Assembly: GCA_025929805.1 (NCBI GenBank)
Contig: JAICPP010000025.1
Span: 1 to 22,385 of the forward strand
Origin: Gemmatimonadales bacterium
GTDB taxonomy: Bacteria; Gemmatimonadota; Gemmatimonadetes; Gemmatimonadales; GWC2-71-9
Direction: 5' to 3'
Length of the DNA: 22,385 nt
A program made the translations under genes and the position numbers. Under the pieces are notes generated by a model. That model saw only the letters and a program-made list of their open reading frames with translations, did not search any database and was not told where the DNA came from. Positions 15,219 to 21,974 of this stretch are shown here, piece after piece. Every line of letters starts with the position of its first letter. Within the stretch, counting starts at the first letter, position 1.

Positions 15219-16651
15219 GGCTGCTAGGGCACGGCTTCGCTCTCGTCTGGCTCTTGGGAGGAAGCCAGCCAGGCTATGCACAAGTCAGCCAGCAGCACTT
15301 TGATCACTATCAGCATCGGCAGGTCTTTCCCAGTTGCAGCACCTGTCATGCCGGTATCGAGACTGCGGGTCGCGAGATCTGGCCGACTCCGGCCGACTGT
15401 GCCAATTGCCATGATGGCAAGGTTGAAGAGAAGATCGAGTGGCGGCAACCGGCGGCCCTGCCGCGCACCAATCTCCGCTTCGCCCACGGTGACCACGCCG
15501 AGGCGGTGCGCCGCGCGGATCGCGATACGGCAGTGGCTTGCCAGTCCTGCCATTCCCTGCCGGGGGATCGGATGCGAGTTCGACTCGCGGTGGTGCGCAG
15601 CTGCTTCGACTGTCACCGGATTCAGACTGCCCATTTCTCGGCACCGGATAGCAGCTGTGCCCGTTGTCACCTGCCGCTGGTCCGGGCAACTCGTCTCACC
15701 CGCGAAGATGTGGCTGAGTTCCCCACTCCGGAGTCGCACGAGCGGCCGGGCTTTGTCTCCGATCTCCATGGCAAGCTGGCCCGCGCCGGCAGCAGAGGTG
15801 AAAGAGTTTCAGCAGCCTGCGCTACGTGCCATGCCCGCGACTTCTGCACCGAGTGTCATGTAAATGCTCCCGAGGTACCGGTCATCCAGGCCCTGGGGCC
15901 GGATCCGCGCTCCACCGCTCTCAAAACCGAGCTGAAGGCCCCCCCAAGCCACCGAGACCCGGAGTTCGTGCTCCGCCACGGTGGGCTCGCCCGCAAGTCC
16001 CCGTCCTCCTGCGCCTCCTGCCATACCCAGGAGAGCTGCCTTGCCTGCCACATGGCAAAACCGGACGCAGTACATGCCCTTCCGGTCGCTGGGCCGGGAC
16101 GCGGAAAAGGGGCACATGTGCGGCGGCGACGCCCGGTATCCCATGGCCAGGACTTCTCGGACACCCATGGCCCCCTCGCGGACGCCCGACCTCAATCGTG
16201 TGAGTCGTGCCACGTGCGGCCGCAGTGCTTGGACTGCCATCGTCCCAATCCGGCCGATGCGACGCCGGGCTATCACCCGGCGGGGTTCCTCTCCCGCCAC
16301 GCCGCGTCGGCCTACTCGCGGGAGACCACCTGCAACGACTGCCATAGCAATGGGCAATTCTGCGCGGACTGCCATGTGAAGGCGGGGCTGAGTGCTCGCG
16401 GGCAGTTGAACGCCGGGTACCATGACGCCAAAGGATCGTTCCTGCTGGGACACGGTCAGGCGGCGCGGCAGAATCTGGAGAGCTGCGTGGCATGTCATGC
16501 GGAACGCGACTGTTTAACCTGTCACTCGGCACTCGGCGGACGCCGCTTCAATCCTCATGGCCCAGGCTTCGATCCCGCAACCCTCAGGCGCAAGAACTCG
16601 CAGAGCTGTACGGCCTGTCATGGCTCGCTTATTCCCGGCACGGCTCCGTGA
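15215..16651 (+). CDS. Sixteen-haem exported cytochrome c with paired-haem repeats
   Basis: This 478-residue cytochrome starts at GTG 15215, overlapping the porin stop. Its Sec signal ends near PGYAQ and it has no lipobox. Sixteen CxxCH motifs are present. The N-terminal part has FDHYQH and FAHGDH histidines before CxxCH, as in c7/c3-type cytochromes. The C-terminal two-thirds carries five close haem pairs of the form CxxCH-x4/5-CxxCH: CATCH/CTECH, CASCH/CLACH, CESCH/CLDCH, CNDCH/CADCH and CVACH/CLTCH. A final CTACH follows. This paired spacing (doubled-CXXCH type) would stack haems tightly in a wire. With the porin it is a candidate barrel-inserted or periplasmic wire. It is the last gene of the operon, and no clear terminator follows before the Hsp20 gene. 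Confidence 0.93.
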   Translation: MRLLGHGFALVWLLGGSQPGYAQVSQQHFDHYQHRQVFPSCSTCHAGIETAGREIWPTPADCANCHDGKVEEKIEWRQPAALPRTNLRFAHGDHAEAVRRADRDTAVACQSCHSLPGDRMRVRLAVVRSCFDCHRIQTAHFSAPDSSCARCHLPLVRATRLTREDVAEFPTPESHERPGFVSDLHGKLARAGSRGERVSAACATCHARDFCTECHVNAPEVPVIQALGPDPRSTALKTELKAPPSHRDPEFVLRHGGLARKSPSSCASCHTQESCLACHMAKPDAVHALPVAGPGRGKGAHVRRRRPVSHGQDFSDTHGPLADARPQSCESCHVRPQCLDCHRPNPADATPGYHPAGFLSRHAASAYSRETTCNDCHSNGQFCADCHVKAGLSARGQLNAGYHDAKGSFLLGHGQAARQNLESCVACHAERDCLTCHSALGGRRFNPHGPGFDPATLRRKNSQSCTACHGSLIPGTAP

Positions 16652-16673
16652 AAAACCTCATCCAGCTTTAACC

Positions 16674-16700
16674 TTGGCTTCAGGGGTGAGTTGCTATCTT
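16674..16700 (+). promoter_or_regulatory. Possible sigma70-like promoter for Hsp20 gene
   Basis: TTGGCT (16674-16679) and TATCTT (16695-16700) are separated by 15 bases and lie 33 bases before the Hsp20 start. Both boxes are imperfect and the spacer is short, so this is a weak call. Read-through from the cytochrome operon is also possible. Confidence 0.22.
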
Positions 16701-16732
16701 CCGGTCGCAACATCGGATCACATGGAGGTGAT

Positions 16733-17191
16733 ATGCGAGTTGCGAAGCTGGCCCCCATCACGGGGAAAGTAGGCGAGGAAGTCGAGCGGTTCTTCGATCG
16801 CTTCCTGCCGCCCGGGTTCATGAATGAACCCTTCATTGCGCCGTTCCCGTACGAGACCGCGGGCACGGAGTGGTTCCCGATGCTGGACCTCGCCGAGAAT
16901 GCCGAGGAGTTCATCGTGCGGCTCGAGGTTCCGGGAGTCCACAAGGAGAACCTGGACATCAACCTGACCGGCACGCTGTTGACGATTAACGGCCGCCGGG
17001 AGTTGGTGACAGAGGCCTCGGGTGAGACGTACCTGCGCCGGGAGCGCGAGGTCGGGAAGTTCGTGCGGACAATCCGCCTGCCTGCGCCGGTCGTGGAGAA
17101 GGAGGTCAAGGCTACCTACCAGGATGGGCTGCTGGTGATCCATCTGCCCAAAGTGGCGCCTGCGGTGGCCAACCGGATCGTGATTAAGTAG
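16733..17191 (+). CDS. Hsp20 / alpha-crystallin-type small heat-shock protein
   Basis: This 152-residue cytoplasmic holdase chaperone has an alpha-crystallin domain at about residues 46-140 (start PMLDLAENAEEFIVRLEVPG). The domain contains LTINGRRE and the family hallmark DGLLVIHLPK near its end. The tail RIVIK carries an I-x-I motif used in oligomer assembly. ATG at 16733 is chosen because an excellent ribosome-binding site, GGAGGTG (16724-16730), precedes it; longer in-frame starts back to 16691 lack one. It is followed by a strong terminator. Small Hsps are commonly stress- or anoxia-induced. Its place beside a CBS protein and respiratory genes fits an energy-stress response, though the sequence does not prove that. 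Confidence 0.96.
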   Translation: MRVAKLAPITGKVGEEVERFFDRFLPPGFMNEPFIAPFPYETAGTEWFPMLDLAENAEEFIVRLEVPGVHKENLDINLTGTLLTINGRRELVTEASGETYLRREREVGKFVRTIRLPAPVVEKEVKATYQDGLLVIHLPKVAPAVANRIVIK

Positions 17192-17212
17192 TAAGTCCGG
17201 CAGTGACCTTCG

Positions 17213-17242
17213 GGCCCCGGCAGCTGCGGGGCCGTTTGTTTT
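17213..17242 (+). terminator. Rho-independent terminator after Hsp20 gene
   Basis: GGCCCCG (17213-17219) pairs with CGGGGCC (17227-17233) around a 7-base loop and is followed by GTTTGTTTT. It lies 22 bases after the Hsp20 stop codon. Confidence 0.85.
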
Positions 17243-17257
17243 GTCGGCCCCGGAAGT

Positions 17258-17273
17258 ATGAAAGCTCTTTCAT
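17258..17273. promoter_or_regulatory. Perfect 16-base palindrome upstream of the CBS gene
   Basis: ATGAAAG-CT-CTTTCAT is a perfect inverted repeat with 7-base arms, 79 bases before the CBS start and just beyond the Hsp20 terminator. It shares the ATGAA-N6-TTCAT layout of the site at 9852-9867. It is a candidate operator for the CBS gene; no T-tract follows. Confidence 0.45.
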
Positions 17274-17351
17274 CCGCAGTTCAGCTTTGCCGGTAGGCTG
17301 CCTTCCCAGATTGAAGCAGGTACTCGTCGAAGCGCTAACCCGGGAGGAGCC

Positions 17352-17753
17352 ATGCTAGTCCGCGAGCTGATGCAGAATCATGTAAGAACCGTGAGCCTGG
17401 ACTCGCCGGTCAACGACGCCGTCCTCACGATGGCCGATTCCCACATCTCTGCATTGCCGGTCGTGGACGGCACAGGCCGAATGGTGGGGGTCATCTCGAG
17501 CACCGACATCCTGACCTCGGAGGCGGAGGCTCAGGACGCCGTAGCTCGCGAAAACCTCTTCGAAGGGACGATGGTGGGGGAGATCATGACCACGCATCCG
17601 CTGACCGTTTCGCCGGACGAGGACGTGAGAGAGGCCGCGCAGCAGATGCTGTACGCCGATATCCACCGGCTGTTCGTCACCGAGGGTGAAAAGGTGCTCG
17701 GGGTGATCTCGACGACCGACATCGTCCGCGCGGTCGCAACGGGACGCCTGTAG
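17352..17753 (+). CDS. Tandem CBS-domain protein
   Basis: This 133-residue stand-alone CBS pair has its first CBS domain at about residues 1-60 (LVRELMQNHVRTVSLDSPV, ISALPVVDGTGRMVGVISSTDIL) and its second at about 74-133 (VGEIMTTHPLTVSPDEDVREA, HRLFVTEGEKVLGVISTTDIV). Such pairs bind adenine nucleotides and report cellular energy or redox state. No enzymatic domain is attached, so it probably acts by binding a partner or as a sensor. GGGAGGAG (17342-17349) precedes the ATG. The palindrome at 17258-17273 may control it. No terminator is seen before the next gene. Confidence 0.96.
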   Translation: MLVRELMQNHVRTVSLDSPVNDAVLTMADSHISALPVVDGTGRMVGVISSTDILTSEAEAQDAVARENLFEGTMVGEIMTTHPLTVSPDEDVREAAQQMLYADIHRLFVTEGEKVLGVISTTDIVRAVATGRL

Positions 17754-17839
17754 AACGTTTCAGGATGGCTTCACGATCTCATCAGAAAGCCGGTGCTAGT
17801 CTGGGAAGGCAGATACGACCCTCTCACGGTGAGTCCGAT

Positions 17840-18340
17840 ATGGCTGCGACAGCGTTGATACCCGAGATGACACTACCTATCGAGCCCCGTCTGAGTATGG
17901 TGCTCACTCCGATCCACGATGACTGGATGGCTGATGCCGATGGGTTCCTGGTACCGATCACGGACCCGAACGCCACCTTCTGGGAGCGGTGGGCCGCGGC
18001 ACGGTACGCGGGAGATCTCTTTCAGGAGCGGTTCAAGCTGGAGGAGGCCTTCCTCAAGGAGCTCCATCCATTCCTGACGCCGGAGCTGAACGAGCGGCTC
18101 TGGATGCAAGTGGATCGGCTTGGCAGGTTGCATCGTGATCTCATTTATCTCGCCCACGAGCGAGGGAGCGCCCGAGAGCTCGCCCACAAGGCGCGCGAGC
18201 TGCTGGAGGCACTGCGGCTCTGGTATGCTGAAATCGAGCTCGCTCTCACGGCAACCCGCGAGTCCGACCTAGGGGTGGAAGGGGCCCGCCTTCTAGCAGA
18301 GCTTCGCAAGGGTACCACGACCAAGTGCTGTCTGGTCTAG
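17840..18340 (+). CDS. Helical protein of unknown function
   Basis: I do not recognise this 166-residue protein. ATG at 17840 is preferred (GGTGAG about seven bases upstream); an in-frame ATG at 17765 would add 25 residues lacking any signal. The sequence is charged and mostly helical after residue 45, with long amphipathic stretches such as FQERFKLEEAFLKELH and ARELLEALRLWYAEIELAL. There is no signal peptide or membrane segment, so it is probably cytoplasmic. The chain ends in TKCCLV, with two adjacent cysteines near the terminus. It is followed without a gap by the next gene's GTG start, which indicates an operon with the lipoprotein and SRPBCC-like genes. Confidence 0.75.
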   Translation: MAATALIPEMTLPIEPRLSMVLTPIHDDWMADADGFLVPITDPNATFWERWAAARYAGDLFQERFKLEEAFLKELHPFLTPELNERLWMQVDRLGRLHRDLIYLAHERGSARELAHKARELLEALRLWYAEIELALTATRESDLGVEGARLLAELRKGTTTKCCLV

Positions 18341-18859
18341 GTGGTCGCCGTGAGAGCCGGTAGCCTTCTCCTGGTAGCTGCGGCGACCCTCGCCTGCGGC
18401 ATCTCGCCACCTCCCCCCCCGGTGCCGGTACAGGGACGCCAGGACGATGTGACGGAACTGTCGGGCAAGTGGTCCGGGCGGTACTGGAGCAAAGAAACCG
18501 GCCGGCACGGTGTTATCCGCTTCACTCTTCCAGAGCACGCCGACTCCGGGTACGGCGAGGTCGAGATCACCTTCTCGCCTGCTCTTCATCTGCTTCGGGA
18601 GCCGACCGCTGACGAAGCGTTCGAGACCGAACCCTGCACTGTGATCGACATTCGGGTCGTGCGGGTGGAAGGTGACCGAATACGTGGAACGATGGTACCC
18701 TATTGGGATCCGGACTGCGATTGCCGGGCCACCACGGTCTTTGAAGGGAAAATTGTGGGTACCCGGATTGCCGGCACCTTCACCACTCGTCGCGCCTCCA
18801 CGGATCGCCGGTTGCTGGCAGGCCAGTGGGAAGTGACTCGAGGCAGAGGAAAATCATGA
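18341..18859 (+). CDS. Small lipoprotein of unknown function
   Basis: This 172-residue protein has a signal peptide ending in a lipobox (TLAC), then a Pro-rich linker (ISPPPPPVPV), then a compact beta-rich domain. That domain has ELSGKWSGRYWS near its start, GTMVPYWDPDCDC in the middle, and alternating strands (VFEGKIVGTRIAGTFTTRR) with a GQWEVTR ending. The opening and closing W-G-type strands look like a small lipocalin-like or similar beta-barrel, but this is a guess. GTG at 18341 directly abuts the previous stop; GTG at 18350 is an alternative. The stop overlaps the next ATG (ATGA). The cell location would be the periplasmic face of a membrane. Confidence 0.72.
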   Translation: MVAVRAGSLLLVAAATLACGISPPPPPVPVQGRQDDVTELSGKWSGRYWSKETGRHGVIRFTLPEHADSGYGEVEITFSPALHLLREPTADEAFETEPCTVIDIRVVRVEGDRIRGTMVPYWDPDCDCRATTVFEGKIVGTRIAGTFTTRRASTDRRLLAGQWEVTRGRGKS

Positions 18860-19427
18860 TCTTTCGGTCGGTTCGCCCCGATCATCGGGAGCGCTCCCGC
18901 GATCTTCCTGGAGACAGCTTCGTGCCATCGGCTCGAGGCGTCTTCACTCACGCAGTCACCATCCAACGCCCACGACGTGAGGTGTGGCCCTGGTTGGCCC
19001 AAATGGGTGCCGGACGAGCCGGGTGGTACAGCTACGATCGGATCGACAATGGAGGCAAACCTAGTGTCGATCGAATCGTCCCCGAGCTGCAGGAAATCGG
19101 GGTGGGGGATTTATTCCCGGCACTGCCGGGGCCACGGAAGGTTTCGTGGTCCTGGCATTCGAGCCGGAGCGCTTCGTGGTGCTGGGATGGCCCTCCTCCG
19201 AGGGTCCTCCCGTCGTGAGCTGGGCATTTGTGCTCGAGGAGCCTGCGCCGGGTATCACCCGGCTCATCGTTCGAGCCCGCGGGAGCGAAGGATATGAGCC
19301 CCCGTTTGGGCTCCCTCGCTGGACGGAGACGACCCTCGTCCGCCTCGGGCATTTCATCATGCAGCGTAAACAGCTGGTCGGGATAGCGGATCGGGCGGAG
19401 GCAGGCCACCACCAGCGAGCGAGTTAA
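18856..19427 (+). pseudogene. SRPBCC-like protein gene, interrupted by a one-base frameshift
   Basis: ATG at 18856 overlaps the preceding stop. The frame encodes FTHAVTIQRPRREVWPWLAQ and GRAGWYSYDRIDNGGKPSVD, typical of SRPBCC (polyketide-cyclase/START-like) ligand-binding proteins. At about 19128-19131, a run of four G, the matching C-terminal half continues in the frame one base back: FVVLAFEPERFVVLGWPSSE, WAFVLEEPAPGITRLIVRAR, then the HFIMQRKQLVGIA end. One extra G would restore a continuous protein of about 190 residues with LPGATEGFVVLAF across the join. As read, translation from the first half runs off-frame to a stop at 19218. Either the gene is broken or the homopolymer was miscounted. 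Confidence 0.82.
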
Positions 19428-19445
19428 CTGCCTGGCTTCACTTCC

Positions 19446-20108
19446 TTAATAATGTGGTGGGAGCTGGGCCGTCGTTTCCATCCCGTGCAGCACCGCGGCG
19501 ATGTGCATCAGCGGGTGCGCGACCAGTGCCGTAAGCGGGCTGCCGGTCAGCAGGTAACCTGCCGTAATGATTCCGTTCCCCACCAGCGGCTGAATCAGCG
19601 CGGGACCTCGGAACTCGGCAAAGCCGGCATGATAAAGCGCAGTGACCAGGAGACTGGCGGCCAGCGCAGCCACTCCCCACCTGAGCCGACGCACCGGGGT
19701 CCTCGGCTTCTCCCGTGCCATCGCAAATACGCCGAGCACCGGCACGACATTGAGTAGCACCGCATCGGCCAGCCCATATACCACTCCAAACCACGCGAGG
19801 GCGGCATACAGGCCAGCGCCTTCCGGCTGCGCGGACTCTGGCTGGGACAGCACTCCTTGCCATAGAAACAATCCCAGCAGAATTCCGAAAACCGTGCCGC
19901 TCCTCCACCGTCTGCGGAGCTGAACCAGCGGATCGATCCTTTGCAGTCGGAAATAGGCCCAGGAGAAGGCGGCCACCAGTACGCCATACAACAGGACAAA
20001 TGTGCTCCGATCCCACTGGAGCCAACCTGAAAAGATCGCGGATATGGCAAATCCGAGTACACCCGCTGTACCGATCCAGAGCAGCAAACCGGGTGAAGAG
20101 ATCTTCAT
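19446..20108 (-). CDS. Polytopic membrane protein of unknown function
   Basis: This 220-residue protein has about six hydrophobic segments (LLLWIGTAGVLGFAISAIF, STFVLLYGVLVAAFSWAYF, SGTVFGILLGLFLWQGVL, the LADAVLLNVVPVLGVFA region, WGVAALAASLLVTALYHAG and a C-terminal stretch). Histidines cluster near the C-terminus (VAHPLMHIAAVLHG), which could bind metal or haem; this is speculation. ATG at 20108 is preferred because GGGAG lies six bases upstream; ATG at 20114 is only one base from it. It converges on the frameshifted SRPBCC gene with an 18-base gap and diverges from the next SRPBCC gene across 66 bases. Confidence 0.78.
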   Translation of the reverse strand: MKISSPGLLLWIGTAGVLGFAISAIFSGWLQWDRSTFVLLYGVLVAAFSWAYFRLQRIDPLVQLRRRWRSGTVFGILLGLFLWQGVLSQPESAQPEGAGLYAALAWFGVVYGLADAVLLNVVPVLGVFAMAREKPRTPVRRLRWGVAALAASLLVTALYHAGFAEFRGPALIQPLVGNGIITAGYLLTGSPLTALVAHPLMHIAAVLHGMETTAQLPPHY

Positions 20109-20174
20109 AGGCATCTCCCGCAGTCTTCCACCGAGTGATTGTACTCTGTGGAGCCCTGAAGAGGAGGCACTCCA

Positions 20175-20774
20175 ATGTTAATCGATCGATTTCTCCGGAC
20201 TTTTGATGTTACCGAGGTGCATGAGATCCACGTGGAGGCGCCACCCGAGGCCACGTACAAAGCTATCCGCCACACCGACCTTCGCGATCCCATTATCGAG
20301 GTGCTGTTTGCTCTGCGCGAGCTCCCCAGGCGGATCCGCGGGGGAGGACGTGGCGTGCCAAGCGCACGACCGCACTCATTGACCTTCGATGACCTGACGA
20401 CGACCCTCGGCTATACGTGGGTGCTCCTTGGGGAGGAGCCGGATGTCGAGTTCGTGATAGGGTCGGTGGGGAAGTTCTGGCAGCGTGACTATGGGGTGAC
20501 CCCGGTGGCTGCGAATGATTTTGTTGCCTTCGACGAGCCCGGCTACGCCAAGCTTGCGCTTAGCTTCTCGGTCCGGCCGGCTGTTCCCGGTGGGTCGGTC
20601 CTGCGCTATGAGGCTCGGACTGCCACGACGGACGCGGTCGCTCGTGCGCGCTTCGGTCGCTACTGGAGAATCATTCGCTGGGGTGTGGCGATCGTCATGG
20701 TACGCGCGCTCCACCGGATCAAGGCCGAGGCAGAGCGCCAAGCTGCTGCGCTACTCGTCGGAGTGCCTCAATGA
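20175..20774 (+). CDS. SRPBCC-like protein, first of a tandem pair
   Basis: This 199-residue protein probably has a START/SRPBCC-like hydrophobic-ligand fold, judged from its opening strand VTEVHEIHVEAPPEATYKAI and the FDEPGYAKLALSFSV ... RYEARTATTDAVARARFGRYW region followed by a long C-terminal helix. It has no signal peptide, though a hydrophobic patch (WGVAIVMV) falls in the last helix. GAGGAGG (20161-20167) seven bases upstream supports the ATG. It overlaps the next gene (ATGA) and is clearly related to it: both share EPGYAK, TRTATTD/TRVATTD-like and GRYW/RRYW blocks. The ligand and role are unknown. Confidence 0.82.
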   Translation: MLIDRFLRTFDVTEVHEIHVEAPPEATYKAIRHTDLRDPIIEVLFALRELPRRIRGGGRGVPSARPHSLTFDDLTTTLGYTWVLLGEEPDVEFVIGSVGKFWQRDYGVTPVAANDFVAFDEPGYAKLALSFSVRPAVPGGSVLRYEARTATTDAVARARFGRYWRIIRWGVAIVMVRALHRIKAEAERQAAALLVGVPQ

Positions 20775-21469
20775 GGTCTACTCTCAAGCGTGCAGGACTG
20801 ATCGTGAGCAGTGGGGCCGGTGCCGCGGCACTCATTGGCCTCGGCTATGTTGGCACTACCTGGGCGCGGTATGGCAGGTCGGCACCCAAGCCTGTGGATG
20901 ACGTGCTCGATCGCTTCATGCCGCGCCATGAGGTTCGCGAGGTTCATCGGACGACGGTTGCCGCCCCGGCCGGTGTAACCTACGAGGCTGCCGAAGCACT
21001 CGATCTCCAGCATTCGCCACTGGGCAAGGCGATCTTCACCGGACGAGAGATCCTCATGGGGTCCACCCCCGGCCGCCGGACAACGCAGAGCTTTCTCCAG
21101 GAAGTCCGTTCCCTGGGTTGGCGAGTGCTCGCCGAAGAGCCCGGACGATATCTGGTGCTGGGAGCGGTCACCCAGCCGTGGAAGCCGGACGTCATATTCC
21201 GAGGGCTCCCGCCCGAGGAATTCGCCGCCTTTCACGAGCCGGGCTACGCCAAGATCGTGTGGAACATCGTGGTGGAGCCGGAGGGGCCGGATCGGTCGGT
21301 GTTTCGGACCGAGACCCGGGTCGCGACCACCGACCCCGAGTCACGCCGCCGGTTCCGCCGGTATTGGTCATTGCTGTCGCCGGGCATTCTCCTCATTCGA
21401 AGGGAGATGCTGAGAATGGTTCGCCAGGAGGCGGAGCGGCGACTTCGAACCCCGGCACATCCCATCTGA
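20771..21469 (+). CDS. SRPBCC-like protein with N-terminal membrane anchor, second of a tandem pair
   Basis: This 232-residue paralogue of the preceding gene has an added N-terminal hydrophobic segment (residues 9-28, LIVSSGAGAAALIGLGYVGT) that probably anchors it in the inner membrane. The shared core starts at HEVREVHRTTVAAPAGVTYEA and continues through LGWRVLAEEPGRYLVLG, FAAFHEPGYAKIVWNIVVEP and TRVATTDPESRRRFRRYW to a basic C-terminal helix. It is translationally coupled to the first copy (ATGA overlap). The pair probably arose by tandem duplication, with one soluble and one membrane-bound version. The ligand is unknown. Confidence 0.82.
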   Translation: MRSTLKRAGLIVSSGAGAAALIGLGYVGTTWARYGRSAPKPVDDVLDRFMPRHEVREVHRTTVAAPAGVTYEAAEALDLQHSPLGKAIFTGREILMGSTPGRRTTQSFLQEVRSLGWRVLAEEPGRYLVLGAVTQPWKPDVIFRGLPPEEFAAFHEPGYAKIVWNIVVEPEGPDRSVFRTETRVATTDPESRRRFRRYWSLLSPGILLIRREMLRMVRQEAERRLRTPAHPI

Positions 21470-21485
21470 CGGGCATAGGAGGACG

Positions 21486-21884
21486 GTGATCGGACGCGCC
21501 CTTGCTGTTTGGTTCGCCATCCTCCTGCTCGCAAGTGTAAACGGCGCGATCCGGAGTGCCTGGCTCATTCCTCGGCTCGGGGAGACGGCGGGACGCGCGG
21601 TAAGTACGCTGATGCTCTCGGGTGTGGTGTTCCTGGTAACCTGGCTCACGATCGGGTGGATCCGACCGGCCACCACTTTCGACGCATTGAAGATCGGGGT
21701 GCTCTGGCTGCTGCTCACGCTCGCCTTCGAGTTCCTGGCGGGACATTATGTGTTCCGGCAACCCTGGCCGGCGCTGCTGGAGGACTACGACATCAGCCGC
21801 GGGCGCATCTGGGTGCTGGTGCTGGTTCTGGTGCTGCTGGCGCCACTCTGGATCGCCCGCCTCAAAGGACTTCTCCCCGGCTAG
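21486..21884 (+). CDS. Small four-helix membrane protein of unknown function
   Basis: This 132-residue protein has four predicted membrane helices: residues about 5-20, 40-60, 70-87 and 108-124 (the last is WVLVLVLVLLAPLWIA). Conserved-looking features are NGAIRSAWLIPRLGE in the first loop and FEFLAGHYVFRQPW in the third. The GTG start at 21486 has AGGAGG three bases upstream, which is closer than usual. It follows the SRPBCC pair by 16 bases and is probably co-transcribed. A strong hairpin follows 16 bases after its stop. No family is recognised. Confidence 0.8.
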   Translation: MIGRALAVWFAILLLASVNGAIRSAWLIPRLGETAGRAVSTLMLSGVVFLVTWLTIGWIRPATTFDALKIGVLWLLLTLAFEFLAGHYVFRQPWPALLEDYDISRGRIWVLVLVLVLLAPLWIARLKGLLPG

Positions 21885-21900
21885 CTCGGCTCAAGAACAA

Positions 21901-21936
21901 GGCCCGCGCTGCGGAGTCACGCGGGCCGTTCTCGTT
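21901..21936. terminator. Likely bidirectional terminator between convergent genes
   Basis: GGCCCGCG (21901-21908) pairs perfectly with CGCGGGCC (21920-21927). GTTCTCGTT follows on the plus strand and TTGTTCTTG on the minus strand. It sits between the membrane-protein gene and the TonB-family gene, which converge here. The T-tracts are modest. Confidence 0.7.
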
Positions 21937-21974
21937 CGCCACTCGGTCGTGGACCGCCATCGGCGGATGCGCCC

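Noticed and set aside
18326..18337. C-terminal CCLV resembling a eukaryotic CaaX prenylation box
   Set aside because: Bacteria generally lack the prenylation machinery for their own proteins and nothing else supports it; most likely chance.
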